This document shows positions 12,832-24,603 of a stretch of DNA of 64,000 nt, piece by piece. Made by a program: the position numbers and the translations under genes. Origin of the DNA: Protopterus annectens (taxonomy: Eukaryota; Chordata; Ceratodontiformes; Protopteridae). The notes beneath the pieces were generated by a model. That model was not told the origin of the DNA. It worked only from the letters and a program-made list of their open reading frames with translations, and made no database searches. Position 1 is the first letter of the stretch. The number at the start of each line of letters is the position of its first letter. The stretch spans positions 181,302,354 through 181,366,353 of the forward strand of contig NC_056732.1 in the NCBI RefSeq assembly GCF_019279795.1, read 5' to 3'.

Positions 12832-13400
12832 CAATACAATGCAATATACAACTTGTGATTGCAACAGCTGCCCAACTGAAAACCAAGAAAAAAATTACAC
12901 CCAGATAATGAAATCTGTGGAAATAACTGGCCACCCATACTACAATAAAAATCATCAAACTGAAAAATATATGAAAGCAATATTACTGGTCATTAATTAC
13001 TTCATACTGCTCAACTCTCCCTGATTTTGCCTCATGTTATTACCCTTCTTATAAAATGTTTTGATTTTCTGGTAAATCATTGAAAATTACAGTCTGTAAT
13101 GTCAAACATTACAGTTTCATACTCAGTCTTTAGGAAATCCATGTTCAAAATCTGGTTGTTCTCCAACTAACATGAATTAGGGTAATTAAAAGTTATACAT
13201 GATTTTGGACTTGTAAGGACTCTGGTGATTATTAGTCTAGTATAAACATATAAATCTACTAATTATGAACAAAACATGGCACAACAATACGCTGAATGCA
13301 TCATTCATACTTGTTTCTTCCTACAGTATATATTCCAAATTCAAGATTTGACATAAATAATGAAAGACAATTTAAATAACCTCATACATAAAAACGTACA
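12832..13400. other. Unassigned AT-rich DNA
   Basis: No convincing frame. Around 13005-13045 the sequence catactgctcaactctccc.. resembles the end module of the TIR repeat at 54113, so an old relative may start here. Confidence 0.3.
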
Positions 13401-13406
13401 ACTAAC

Positions 13407-13612
13407 CTGTAGCATCCTTCACTAGGCTTGTAAGCATGTACCAGAATGCCTCACTGAAGCCATCTATGTTCTTGTATGAAGTGCACCATTGTTTCCTTAG
13501 GGACAGCAGGAAAACCTACCCAGTATCGAAGCAATAAAACACGGTCATAATCACTTTCACATACAGCACCAGGAGGTAAAGTGACAACTCTGGTTTCACA
13601 ACCCCTCAACAA
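13407..13612 (-). other. Protein-like minus-strand segment, identity unknown
   Basis: On the minus strand, after an AG at about 13613, an open frame of about 53 codons runs to a TGA at 13451-13453. Its amino-acid make-up is ordinary for a soluble protein (it includes CETRVVTLPPGAVCESDYDR). A second frame across the same end (KQWCTSYKNIDGFSEAFWYM) is open to about 13407, followed by a GTTAGT that could be a splice donor. I do not recognise a family. It may be a decayed exon, a piece of a transposase, or chance. Confidence 0.25.
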
Positions 13613-13689
13613 AACTAATGGTAATCTAACAGTGTAGTACTTTGTGGGCAGTTCTGCGCAGGTTAGGGCATGTCCACATTGATTGGCAG

Positions 13690-13822
13690 GTCATCGCACA
13701 TCTGAGTGACAGTTTTTAGAAAAACACCTTACATTCATCGCTTATCTGAGTGACAGTTTTTAGAAAAACACCTTACATTCATCACACATTGGAGTGACAG
13801 TTTTTAGAAAGACACACAATTC
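13690..13822 (+). repeat. 44-bp tandem repeat, three units
   Basis: The phrase gagtgacagtttttagaaa recurs at 44-base intervals (about 13703, 13747, 13791). It lies just inside the outer TIR. Confidence 0.85.
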
Positions 13823-14415
13823 GAAAATTTGAGTTTCATCAGTAAACACGTAAAAACAATGAATAAGATGGGGCTGGTGGACCTGTTTTAAGGCATCCGG
13901 TGTGGAATCTGGCCACTATAAATGTTTCTAACCACATAAGAGCCACAATCGCCTCTTGTACCATTGCAACTGTTGCTCTGGTTCTCCAAGCTTTAATTTG
14001 CACTGGACCTTGTGATAAAAAAAGACCTCATTATCTAGTCTAACAGCCTAGGTAATTTAACTGTATTGTCAAGCTAGAACACCAAAATCACTTCCGAACA
14101 GAAAAGATACATGTGCAGTTAAGAAAATGATGGAAATATTTACTTCAGGGGAGAGGTGAAATTCGGCTCCTTTTACTTATTTAATGGCTCGAAAAATATG
14201 TGCATTTTAGCTACACATTGGCGCTTCAAAACCCAGATTAGCAAGGATAACAACACATACATCTATTTCTGGTTATATGGATATGACTTGTGTTAAATAA
14301 CTAATTAGTAAAGTGGAGAAAGCAATTACTGAGGGCCTTGCTGTCCATATATCGAACACAATGTCTGCATGGTGCAGTTAAAATAAAAAAGGGGAAAAAT
14401 GAGCAAACTTTTGCG

Positions 14416-15185
14416 GCGATATTGTAGTGTACTGGCTCACTGGCAGTTTTGCGCATGAGTGGGCATGGCCAGGGTGATGGACAAGCCTAAAACCTAGGAA
14501 GTGGTAAGGAAATGAGGCATGATTGGCATGCCATGTATATTACCCTGTGATGACATGCATATAATGAATGTAGATGAGCAGCTCAGTACTATACATTCCT
14601 GTGATAGTTTATTTATTTGTTTGTAATGCTGGTGCGCAAGGACCTTCTTTTGCTTTTTGCTTAATATAAAGTACTACAACTAATCCTATATAAGTAATCC
14701 CAGTGAATATAAACAATTACTTTTTCCCTTTGCTTTTGCAGGGGGCAGTCCCCCCTGCACCCCCCCTTGTAGTCGGTTCTTTGAGTTGGTATATTCAAAT
14801 AGTGGAGGGGAATGGGGAGCGCAGTGCCCCAACAAGGGGGTGCAGGGGGCTTTCCCCCTGCAAAAGCAAAGGGGAAAAAGTAATTGTTTATATTTACTGG
14901 GATCTCTTGTACAGTTGATGTAATACGGTGGTTTAGGATTACTTGTAGTAGTTTGTCATTTGTTATGCTGAAACAGCTGAGCATGTACTTCAATGATTCT
15001 TTAAATGGAGTTGAAATTCATCTGTTAAATATAACTGCGATTGCTCATCAAAATGAATATCCATGCCGAGGAAGCCACTTCATTTTTGGTTATTCATAAG
15101 TACAGCAAGACGTCAACCAGCTGGGGTGGGGTTGGGGCAGTGCTTGCTACTGCGCATCTGGTGAGCCAGTACACTACAATATCGC
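14416..15185. mobile_element. Inner TIR element
   Basis: A perfect 25-bp inverted repeat lies at 14416-14440 and 15161-15185 (starting gcgatattgtagtgtactgg). The 770-bp unit has no convincing coding frame; open frames at 14661-14993 and 14703-14918 are shadows across the foldback element it contains. It is a non-autonomous DNA-transposon relic of unknown superfamily. Confidence 0.65.
14697..14903. mobile_element. Foldback MITE with GC-rich arms
   Basis: Two arms of about 75 bases (14697-14772 and 14830-14903) are near-perfect reverse complements. They start atcccagt(g/a)aatata and pass through cttttgcaggggg. The loop holds gagttggtatattcaa, a core also found in the elements at 26608 and 37218. 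It is nested inside the inner TIR element. Confidence 0.75.
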
Positions 15186-15634
15186 CACTTTTGCTTCCTT
15201 GATTCAGTTTTACACTTTTGATAAGTTGTATGGCACAACCGAATGGGAGAAGTTCCACCTGCAAATGCAACATTATATTCAAATCGAATTTCATTAGCAA
15301 CTGTTTTACTGTTTGCAGTGTTATAACGTGTAAAAATACATGTAATAATAGAATTCTTTTGAAAATAGTAACAACCATTTAATGCACAACTACCTGCCAC
15401 AAAAGAACTTTTAACTACTGGTTTAACACATTAACAAAACGTACAGTACTAATAGAATTCTTTAGAAAATAGTAACAACCATTGTTGTCCTTTTTAAATA
15501 TATTTCATCGGATGATTGTAACTGACAGCTACATGAAAGCTAATTAATATGAATGTAGCTTCATAAGGCGTGGGTGTGTTAGGGGCGGGGTTTGCTACTG
15601 CACATCCTGCGAGGTACTACACTGGTAGATTACC

Positions 15635-16512
15635 AAACTAATTCTAAACTTATTATCACTATCCACAAAAGGAAAAGACAATAAATATTGTATAAAAATA
15701 CACAACTAATAAGCCACATTAACTCCTTCAAGAATGAATGGATCTTCTTAGTATGGCTAAAATCCTGCAGAGCAAAGCAAAAAGAACATGGTAAACCTCC
15801 GTGAAAAAATAGCCTGTTGGCAATGGAGATAACACTCCTGCATTAACACAAACACACAGTGAAAGTACTGCACACTCATAGTGCAGGAAAACTAGCAACC
15901 TCTAAATAGTTAAACCTATAATACAAAGCTTTACACTATATAAACCATGCAACATGGAAACAAGAAGTACATGACATACTGCCAGCTTAAATTTTTCCAG
16001 TAATGAAACCAAATATGAGATGCCATCAATAACACACACTTTAAATCTGAATCTCCCAAACATAGAAATGTTCACTTACCTGTAATGTACATGTGTGTAG
16101 TCTAAACAAGTCCCCATTAATTCTTCGAGCAGCCATCTCCTACAATATTGACTGCTTCTCAAGATGGCTTATACATACTTTAAAGAACAGCTTAACCAGC
16201 AGAATATCATCATTATCTGCAAAACTTACTCCAAAATTCAAGTCACCTATATCAAATAGTGACAATCATTTATAATCCCACAGTCACCAACCAGAAATAG
16301 CAAAATTCTTTATAAAAAAAACAGTATTAATTGAATAAGAAATGCTGCACCAACCTCTTGTCCAACCTTCCCTTATGACTGTGAGTTCCACAACTAAGCA
16401 GAATTCTGTAGCAACCGACACACATATTTAAAAAAACAGCATACCCACTCCACCAAAAAATGAAGCCAAGCCTTGTCTGTCCGCATGATGCACCTAGACA
16501 ATATCTGGCTTT
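15635..16512. other. Unassigned AT-rich DNA
   Basis: No coding or repeat family recognised, except a 30-base direct repeat (16087-16116) that recurs at 16934-16963. Confidence 0.4.
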
Positions 16513-16530
16513 ACTACTTTGTAATGAATG

Positions 16531-16808
16531 CCGCGATGGTACAGCGGTAGCGTCGTTACCTCACAGCAAGAGGTTCTCCTGTTTGATTCAAAGCTGGGCT
16601 TGGGAGTGCCTTCTGTGTGGAGCCTGCATGTCCTCCCCATGGTTGGGTAGTGTTCAAAAGACATGCGTGCGTAAATGAGGTGCCTTCGTTGAAGGTTGGG
16701 CTTCGAGCTGGCACCTCGGCGTTTCGTAAAAATCTACTGCCAATCATTAGCGGACCGGAGTGCTGCTGTGGCGACCCCTTACCGGGAAAAGCCGAAAGAC
16801 AAACAACA
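16531..16808 (+). mobile_element. V-SINE
   Basis: A tRNA-derived head has an A box (tggtacagcggtag) and a B box near 16570-16590 (gttctcctgtttgattc). It is followed by the conserved central phrase tctgtgtggag and the 3' tail gctgtggcgacccc..ccgggaaaagccgaaag. This plan matches the V-SINE superfamily (zebrafish DANA relatives, described in lungfish, teleosts and lamprey). Identical 18-base flanks (16513-16530 and 16809-16826, actactttgtaatgaatg) are a clear target-site duplication, so both ends are exact. A shadow frame on the minus strand is not real. Confidence 0.93.
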
Positions 16809-16826
16809 ACTACTTTGTAATGAATG

Positions 16827-17340
16827 CATGAATAGATTACACTGGTTAACACATTCAGATAAATACATACATTGAAATGCGTACGACATTTTTAACAGCT
16901 CAGCATTTAAATGTCTCATTCATTGAAATGAAAGTACATGTGTGTAGTCTAAACAAGTCCCCAGAAACCAATGCACTTAGCACCTCATCAAGTTGGATAT
17001 GGCCATTTTTACCTCTGCTGGCACCCATTGTTTAATACAGTATGTCCAAGATCAAAAACACTTGCAGAAAGCCAAGGATGACTGTAGCAATTATAGAATA
17101 ATTAACATGCAAAACCAATTGACTCAGGCTTCTCTCAACACAAACTGAAAATTATGTAACTATTTTTTATATAATTAGTCAATGTTTTAGTTAATGTAAT
17201 AAACTACAAGAAACTGAATTTTGCAGTGCAGACTGACATCTTCAGAAAATGATAATAAACCTATGTATACACCTGTAAGAGTCCTATTTATAGACTTGTA
17301 ACACACTTGGAACAGATGTGAAAAAATAATTTCAGCGAAA
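16827..17340. other. Unassigned DNA
   Basis: Apart from the second copy of the 30-base direct repeat at 16934-16963, nothing was recognised. Confidence 0.4.
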
Positions 17341-17860
17341 ATCAGGGGAACTACAAATAACAGCTGCCCAAGAGGAAAGCTGAGAAACAGAGGCTGGCAT
17401 GAGAGGAAACACATTCATTGCAATGACATGCTTTATAAACCAGGACAGCAGGAATTGGTGTTGATAATGGCTGACCTGAATGCACATATCAGGATAGACA
17501 GAATAGGATATGAGGACTGCCTGGGTCCACTTGGGTGGGGTAGTAGGAATACAAATGGACAGGCCACTCTAGACGTTTGCCTGACAAATTACTTGATAGT
17601 ATAGGAATTCCTTCTACTAAGGAAAGGACAATGGAGTACAATCAGTGACTGTACATGCATCCCCGGTGAAACAGGAAGCCCACAGTAAAAAACACTGGTT
17701 GCCACAATCAGTTGCAAGCAGTAGTCAAAGAAGGCTTCCAAGATCAACAAAGATCAGGCTGAAAACCTAGTAGATGACTGGAGAGAAATCACAACAGTTC
17801 TAGGAATTGCTTAGGGCTCTAGCACCTCAAAAAGAAGAGGAAATAAGTGGAGTTGAAAAG
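17341..17860 (+). mobile_element. RTE-like LINE endonuclease relic
   Basis: The plus strand around 17460-17620 reads as a broken apurinic endonuclease with a ADLNAH motif (GDFNAR in RTE-group LINEs). It is followed by a G-rich LGPLG segment, a NTNGQA.L stretch and a LTNYL-like helix. Stops interrupt every frame. The fragment ends where a CR1 RT begins at about 17865. RTE/Proto2-type is my best reading; other LINE endonucleases with this motif cannot be excluded. Confidence 0.5.
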
Positions 17861-17864
17861 GACT

Positions 17865-19065
17865 GGAGTGGAGTCCCACAGGGTTCAGTCCTCTCCTGCT
17901 TGGTATCTACTTCTCTGAAGTCCAAGCCAACACAAAGGGTCTCTGGCTGACAAATTCTGCAGATGATTGTAAGTTAGGAGTTATTATTAACTCCCTAAGT
18001 GATGTTAGCATCCAACAGAAAGGCCTCACTGAGACCAATGACTGGTGTTAGAACCATGGCCTTAAGCTCAATGCCAAAAAATGTGTCGCCATCCCCTTTG
18101 GGAAAAACTCACTTCCCATGAATTACCACATCGATGGTAGTCCACTGAACACAGAAGGCATTATAAGAGATCTGGGAACACAGGTTGACAGCAACCTCCC
18201 TTTCGACCACCATTGCCACTGTGGTCAGAAAGTCCTTGTATGTGGCACATCTCATTACTAAAGGTTTTGCATCCAGGAAGAAAGAGGTCATTGTCTCCCT
18301 CTACTCTTCCCTCATTAGGCCAATCATTGAGTACAATGCCCCATTTGTCATGTACCTCACTAGACACCTGCAACAACTGGAGAGGCTGCAAAAGTACCTC
18401 AAAAAGAGGATCCTAGGCCTTAAACACTTGTCCTATATGATCAAACTCAAAAAACTACAACTATTCTCTGTCTCATATCGCCTACTTGGAGGCGATCTCT
18501 GCTTGACTTACAAAGCCATGTCTGACCCAGCCCTGTTGGAAATGCTACATCTGAAGAAATCTCAATCCCTCCACATTACACGGTCCAGAGACCTCAACCT
18601 CATTACCACAATCAACAGAATGTGCTGGAGGGAGAGGTTCATAACCCAGATGCTACCCATCCTATGGAATAGACTTCCCATACATGTCAAACAGAGCACC
18701 TCACTGGCCCTCTTCAAGAGAAATCTTGATGAATGGATTGGAAATAGAAAATTCAGCCTGGGGATCACTCCAGTGGCTCTACTCGACAGAGGCACTGGGA
18801 ACTAAGGTTGGGTGGCATGATGCCAGGGTAATCCTATGGGCTAGGCTTGTAAAGGCTCCAGGGCCATTAGCCTAGTACACACCTATGAACCCTCCTAGAT
18901 ATGGGCAGCCATTGCTAGCTAAGATCTTGAGTTTAGTCTAGATCCTTTATATTGGGTTTCTCCAATATTATATTGGGTACAACCAGTTAGGCTTCTAAAG
19001 ATCTTTGGGTCAATAGCCTAGTAACCACCCATGAACCTATCAAGTAACAAGAGTATTCTTGCTTT
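17865..19065 (+). mobile_element. CR1-type LINE, 3' half of RT and tail
   Basis: It begins inside RT at SGVPQGS (about 17870) and passes a degraded active site (TNSADDCKLG near 17950, where the family has FADD). It continues through the RT thumb in a 206-codon open frame (18185-18805: IEYNAPF, LKKLQLFSVSYRL, MLPILWNRLP, LFKRNLDEW). The 3' untranslated tail ends with repeated acctatgaac phrases at about 18890 and 19030. Severe 5' truncation is typical of LINE insertions. Confidence 0.8.
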
Positions 19066-19944
19066 CAGTCATCTAATTTTTAGAGATGATAATCTTACTT
19101 GAGTGTTGGCACAGTCTCAGATTGTACTGCATTTTTTTCAAGATAACTGTTACCATATGCCTAAGAATTTTGTGGGGGCAGTACTTAGGATGAAGCAAGC
19201 TCAGCAGTAGGTGGCCAAGAGTAATTACATGTAGACATTAATTTGCCATTACAGAGCTGGAGGTCTTCCTGAATATACAAACAGAAGGAAAACAAGGTAC
19301 TGCTAACTTAGATTGGACAACATGTGTCTAGTTCAGGTAGGCAGCAATCAGCAAAAAGGGTGAGGTGAAGAATAATAGGACATTTTACACTATGCTGCTT
19401 TCACAGTGGGCTCAATTCAAGAGAGTGGCATCGGAAAGAGCACCAGTACCAGTGTGGATACAAATTAATTCAAATTATTAGTGGGCATATGAGAATAATA
19501 GCTAATAAACACCCTCAGCACAGGTAATTAGGTGGCTTACACAAGGGAACTACAACAATTTAGAGACAATAGGAAGATGCAAGGTTGTGCAGTTGTATGG
19601 CTCACAGCAGTAAAACAATGAAGGCACACACCATGCTACTGTTCAAGGCTGATTAAAACAAGTTGAAGAAATGAAAATGAGGTCAAACTATAACTACCAG
19701 TTTGCATGTAAGAATGGCATTATTGCTCATACCTGAAATATTTGTATGTTTGTATATATCTAAAATGTATAAATATAAATAAGCTGCTTAGAGTGGCTAT
19801 GTTAAGTATGGATGGATCTCCATTTTTATTTATTTTAGTTTTATGCACAATGCGTTCTTTAAACTAATGAATGTGTATTACAGATGTCTTGCATTGTTGT
19901 GATTCATAGGCAAATTGTCTCTTTGCAACAAAATATCACACTTG
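19066..19944. other. Unassigned DNA
   Basis: No recognisable frame, RNA or repeat family. Moderately AT-rich with no tandem structure. Confidence 0.4.
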
Positions 19945-20217
19945 CGACTGCGGTGGTGGTGCTGCAGTAGCGTTGTTGCCTCACACTGCGGTGGTGATGC
20001 TGAGGTAGCATTGTCGCTTCACAGTAAGACTTTGTCCTGTTTGATTCTCAGCTAAAGCATCTTCTGTGTGGAGACATGCGTGAATGGGCGTACCTTCGTT
20101 GAAGGTTGTGCATCAGAGCTGGCAACTCGGCATGAAAAAATCTACTGCCAATCATTAGCGGACCGGAGTTCCGCTGTGGCGACCCCTAACCGGGAAAAGC
20201 CGAAAGACACAACAACT
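19945..20217 (+). mobile_element. V-SINE, second copy with partly duplicated head
   Basis: The 3' half is clear: cttctgtgtggag, then aatcattagcggaccgg and ctgtggcgacccctaaccgggaaaagccgaaag. The tRNA-like head appears twice (gcggtggtg..gtagcg at 19950 and again at 19988), suggesting a short tandem duplication or a second truncated copy. No target duplication was seen. Confidence 0.85.
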
Positions 20218-20524
20218 TTTATTTGAAATTTACACTGTTTGACTGTAAACCTGTTAAATTTTATCTCTCTATGCCTAGATATGATAGTTAAACAACAGTC
20301 AATTAAATAAAACCATGACTTCACGTGGAACCTGTGTGTCTGTTTGCTTGTTTATTTTGTGAAATAAATGACACTAAAATTTCACATGGAATATGTGTGT
20401 CTGTTTACTTATTTATGTATGTATAAAGTTGTACTGGCTAGTTCTAATTAGAAACAACAAGGTCTGTCTAGTTTACAGGAATATACATGCAATAAAAGCC
20501 ATTGATTTCTTGTGATTTCATGAC
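20218..20524. other. Unassigned DNA with a short direct repeat
   Basis: The phrase tgtgtgtctgttt(g/a)cttgtttat occurs near 20333 and 20394 (about 61 apart), preceded by similar 'ttcac(g/a)tgga' strings. Nothing else was recognised. Confidence 0.4.
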
Positions 20525-22745
20525 ATTTCATAGGTTCATAGGTAGTTACTAGGCTATTGGCCCTAGGGTCTATATAAGCCTAGCCAAATGTTACCCTGGC
20601 TTTTGCCACCCAAGAAAATGATTTTCCTGTGCCCCTGTCAAGCAGAGCCACAAAAGTGATCCCCGGGGTGAATTTCCTATCTCCCATACAATCATCAAGA
20701 TTTTTCTTGAAGAGTGCTAATGGGGAGCTTTGTTTGATATAGATAGGTAGTTTGTTCCAGAGTATGGGAAGTCTCTGGGACAGGAATCTATCCCTCCAGC
20801 ATGTTTTGTTTATTGTGGTGACAAGGTTTAGGTCCCTAGAGCAAGTAGCTCGGAGGGATTGGGATTTCTTTATGTGGAGCATGTCCAACAGCTCTGGGTT
20901 TAACATAGCTTTGTATGTTAGGCAGAGATTGCCTCTGACTATGCAATATGCGACAGAGTAAAGCTGGAGTTTTTTGAGACGGTCTGCGAAGGGCATCTGT
21001 TTGAGGCCGGTAATTCTCTTTGTGAGGTATTTTTGTCGCCTTTCCAGTTGGTGTAGATGTCTTGTGAGGTACATACCAAAAGGGGCATTGTACTCTATAA
21101 TGGGTTTAATGAGTGATGAGTAGAGGGGAACAATGACTTCATTTTTCCTGGATGAGAAACCTTTTGTGATGAGGTGTGCCATGTAGAAGGATTTCCTAAC
21201 TACTGTGGCGATGTGATTATCAAAGGTGAGACTACTGTCCACCTGCATCCCAAGGTCTCTTATCACACTTTTGGTGTTAAGTAGACTACCGCCTATGTGG
21301 TAGTTCATGGGTACAGACTTTTTACCAAAAGGGACGACAATGCACTTTTTGGCATTGAGATTGAGGCCATGGCCTTGACACCAGGCATCTGTCTCAGTGA
21401 GGCCCTTTTGTAGGATGTCCACATCATTAGGAGTTTTGATTATGGCTCCTAGTTTGCAGCCATCTGTGAACTTTGTTAGCCAAAGACCTTCTGTGTTAGC
21501 CTGTACTTCAGAGAAGTAGATACCAAACAGGAGAGGACCTAGGACTGAACCCTGTGGTACTCCACTTGTCACTGGTCTGAAGTTGTATTTAGAGTCTGCT
21601 ACTTTCACAGTGTGGGTTCTGTCAGTGAGCCAGTTGGCAACCCATCTTGTGACACAGGTATTTATACCTAGTTTAGTGAGTTTATCTATGATTCCAGAGT
21701 GGGGGATGGTGTCAAAAACCTTGGCGAGATCTAGATAGGCTGTGTGAACCACCTTACCCTCATCTACAGCTTTGGTGACCGCTTCAAAGAAGTCTATCAG
21801 GTTTAGAAGTCATGATCTGCCTTTTACAAACCCGAACTGGGTAAGGTCCAAAGTTTGGAGATTACCAATGTCATTGTTTATAAGTTCCATGATGATACGC
21901 TCCATAGCCTTGCAGACCAGGCTCATCAGGCTAATGGGGTGGTAGTTCCCGAGGTCTGTGGTGGCTCCCCCTTTGTGAAGTGGGATAACCGTTGCTGTCG
22001 GTCATTCAGGGGGCACAAAGCCACAGGTGACACTATGATTAAACATGGTACTTAGGTGGGGTGCCAGTTCATTCTGTAGTTCATTTAGAACGCAGCCTGG
22101 GATGTTGTCAGGTCCCATGGATGCTGTATTCCTGGCTTTGGAGAGTGTGTTTTTTACCTGTGCAGCCTTGATTACGGGAACGTTGCATTCTTCTGGTATA
22201 GAGATGGGCCCTTTAGGGGATGAGAGAGGGTAAAGTTAGCACTGAACCTATCTGCCCAGATGTTTGCAATATCAGTTGGTTCTGTATATTTAGTGCCATT
22301 GTGCTGTAACTCAGAGCAGATATGAGTGTTGCCATTGAGATTCTTGACATAGCTATAGAATGCTTTGTGGTTGTCTTTAGAATCAGTAGCGATTTTGTTT
22401 TCGTAACTAGCTTTGGAAGATATTATGAGGGATCTCAGCTTCTTACTGAGGCAGACCACAGAGTTCCTCCAATCATAGGATTTTACTCTTTTTTGCAACA
22501 GTTTCTTTCTTTTGTTGTAGAGTTTGTTTATAGCAGGGGACCACCAGATTGGCTTCCTTTTTTGGAGGATAGCATCTTGGTTCTGTTAGGGATTGCACGA
22601 TCCATGCACTCGTGTAATTGCTTATAAAGTGCAATTGTATAGGATTCAGCAGTCGTACCTCTATTGTCTGTCAGCATGGGTGTCGTGAAGTTTGCCACTT
22701 CTGTCTTAAGAAGCGTGAAGTGATTTCTTGAAGTAGACAAAACAT
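20525..22745 (-). mobile_element. CR1-type LINE, 5'-truncated, with long open RT frame
   Basis: The minus-strand copy starts in the late endonuclease/linker (about 22740) and runs to the conserved 3' tail at 20525-20580 (complement of ..aacctatga). Linker frames lie at 22528-22740 and 22172-22498. The middle (21755-22170) is the start of RT in broken frames. The rest of RT is open (20580-21752). It is one of the better preserved copies here and a useful reference for the 3' half of the family. Confidence 0.88.
20580..21752 (-). pseudogene. CR1 reverse transcriptase, 390-codon open frame
   Basis: The frame reads VHTAYLDLAKVFDTIPHSG (motif A with the catalytic Asp), VTRWVANWLTDRTH, SGVPQGSVLGPLLFGIYF (motif B), and LTKFTDGCKLG in place of FADDCKLG. 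The thumb includes IEYNAPFGMY, and the C-terminus LPILWNKLPIYIKQ and LFKKNLDDCMG. RT primes cDNA synthesis on nicked host DNA. The second active-site aspartate is glycine here, so the protein is probably inactive although the frame is intact. The 5' end of ORF2 is missing. Confidence 0.9.
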
Positions 22746-23214
22746 ATTTTCAAAGCTGAAAATATGCCCCTCCAATAATGTCTTCTTTACTATGACTTAC
22801 ACACTGAAACTGCTATCCTTTTTGGTGAAGCACTAATAGCACTAATATCAGGGAAATCTCTCACTTATACAGAGCAGAGTTCTGTCTCCACTGCTTTGTC
22901 AAGATAAATGGACACATTGTTACCTCTCTTCACTGACTCATCAAAATTAATGGACATGTTTTCTCCTCATTTCACACCTATTGTGGAATTCCCATTGCTG
23001 CATTTGCTACTGGAGAAAATGCATGCATAATAATTAAGTAGTCAGTACTGGATCACATTCTAAACTAACCTAAATTTGAGGAATTCAGCTAGCAAATGTA
23101 TAGCTAAGTTAGAAGAAAGTAAGCATTGAAAATGAATGTGCCACTAAATATTTATACTCAAATAATGCAATTGTCATGATTATCATGTAACCCATTATTA
23201 AACAATATGTTAGT
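22746..23214. other. Unassigned DNA
   Basis: AT-rich; no frame or repeat family recognised between two minus-strand CR1 fragments. Confidence 0.4.
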
Positions 23215-23665
23215 CAGTATTAGTTCATAGGAAGTTACATGGCTAATGGCCCTAGTGCCCTTACAATCCCAGCCAAGTTCTATCCTTATTTCCATGATCA
23301 GCACCTATTGCCCCGTCCAAGAGAAGACAGGTGGAACCCCAGGGGTGAATTTACGTTTACCCATTCAGTCATCCAGACTGCATTTGAAGAGGGCCAATGA
23401 GGTGCTCTGTTTGACATGAAGTGGGAGTCTGTTCCAAAGATGTGGTAACCACTGGCAGACAAATCTGTCCCTCCAGCAGGTTCTATTAATGTCACATACC
23501 AGGTTATGGTCTTTAGCGCGAGTAACCTGTGTACCATTTGACTTAGGAATATGCAGCATTTCCAATAAAACAGGGTCAGAGATTGCCTTATATGGAAGAT
23601 CATGACTCCATTTCTTGTTGCATCCCAGTGACTGCATGGGTCTCTTCATGTTCCTCAACCTGCAT
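23215..23665 (-). mobile_element. CR1-type LINE 3' end
   Basis: A short minus-strand fragment covers the RT C-terminus (frame 23365-23658: YKAISDPVLLEMLHI, NRTCWRDRF, LWNRLPLHVKQ, LFKCSLDD) and the 3' tail near 23225-23290. Strong 5' truncation. Confidence 0.8.
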
Positions 23666-24390
23666 GCTGCACTACAATGAGTTTAAGGAAGATAAAGTTT
23701 ACCTGATTCACTATCTGGCTCCCTGCCAGAATGAAGGGTATAGTTGGGTTACTGTAACAGTATGTCAAGTTGTTCAAAAGAAAACTCATACCAGTTAGTG
23801 CAAATGCATGTAAAAGCTATTTATAGTTCTTTGTCTTCCCAAATACAGAGGCTACAGTGAATGATAATGTAACAAAAACTGCCCCTAGTACTAAAGAATT
23901 GTTCATAGATCATATTAGGAGATGGACATATCTGGTATAGTGTGATAGGTGTAAACAGCTTGTCTGCAGCTCCGAAGGCAAAAAACTTGTTAAAACACAA
24001 GGGTGTCTATAAGTGTACTTGGAAGCAGAGTACCTTAGTCCAAAGGTTGATGGATGGCTTTTCAGTCATGTCATCAGAAGTGAAAACGTGCTGTGGGTTC
24101 TCAGATCAAGAGAGGTACACAGCTGTCAAGTTAGTGCTGTGTTGGATCACTTGGCGGGGTGATTGCTAGACAGATCCAATGAACTGCAACATGCAGAAAG
24201 GGTATATTGGCAATGTTTAGCAGATGCAACTGTGTGGAATGAGTTCAGAAGGAATTCCCTATACCTGGAGAGACTGGAAATGGAAATTCAGAATGGATCC
24301 AGTTAGACGTTTCAGTAACTGAGGTGGTAGTAAGTAGCAGCAAATTAAAGTTATCAGTCATTGTCTTGAAAGTAGCCTAAATTCTACAGA
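23666..24390. other. Unassigned, possible LINE linker relic
   Basis: A plus-strand frame at 23942-24169 contains NSLSAAPKAKNLLKHKGV, faintly like the segment after the endonuclease in RTE-group LINEs. This is too weak to assign. The rest shows nothing. Confidence 0.25.
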
Positions 24391-24603
24391 TGGCCACCAG
24401 AAGTGGGACAAGCTGTCTGGTTAAAAAGGAATACAGGAGGCAAAGGCAACAATCTTGGATGCCGTGCCTCTCTGTCTCCATCAGAAAGAAGTAAAGAAAA
24501 AGAGCTGGAAACAGTGCACCAAAACCGCACTTTATTGAAGTTCACAACAGTTTTAAAATCCACGAAAATAATCCACAAGGTAAACGCTTTGGAGCAAATC
24601 AAT

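Larger units (their letters stand above)
13620..15634. mobile_element. Outer TIR pair of a composite DNA-transposon relic
   Basis: A 21-bp inverted repeat with one mismatch marks the ends: 13620-13640 (ggtaatctaacagtgtagta..) and 15614-15634. The 2-kb interior has no transposase frame but encloses a second, related TIR pair (14416-15185). The two left ends share the stretch ..cagttytgcgca.., so they look like the same family nested or end-duplicated. Confidence 0.55.

Noticed and set aside
13690..13822. A CRISPR-like array
   Set aside because: Three 44-bp units are continuous tandem repeats with no variable spacers, in a vertebrate context.
16556..16852. 98-codon minus-strand frame over the first V-SINE
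   Set aside because: A shadow of the SINE; no protein family and no coding context.
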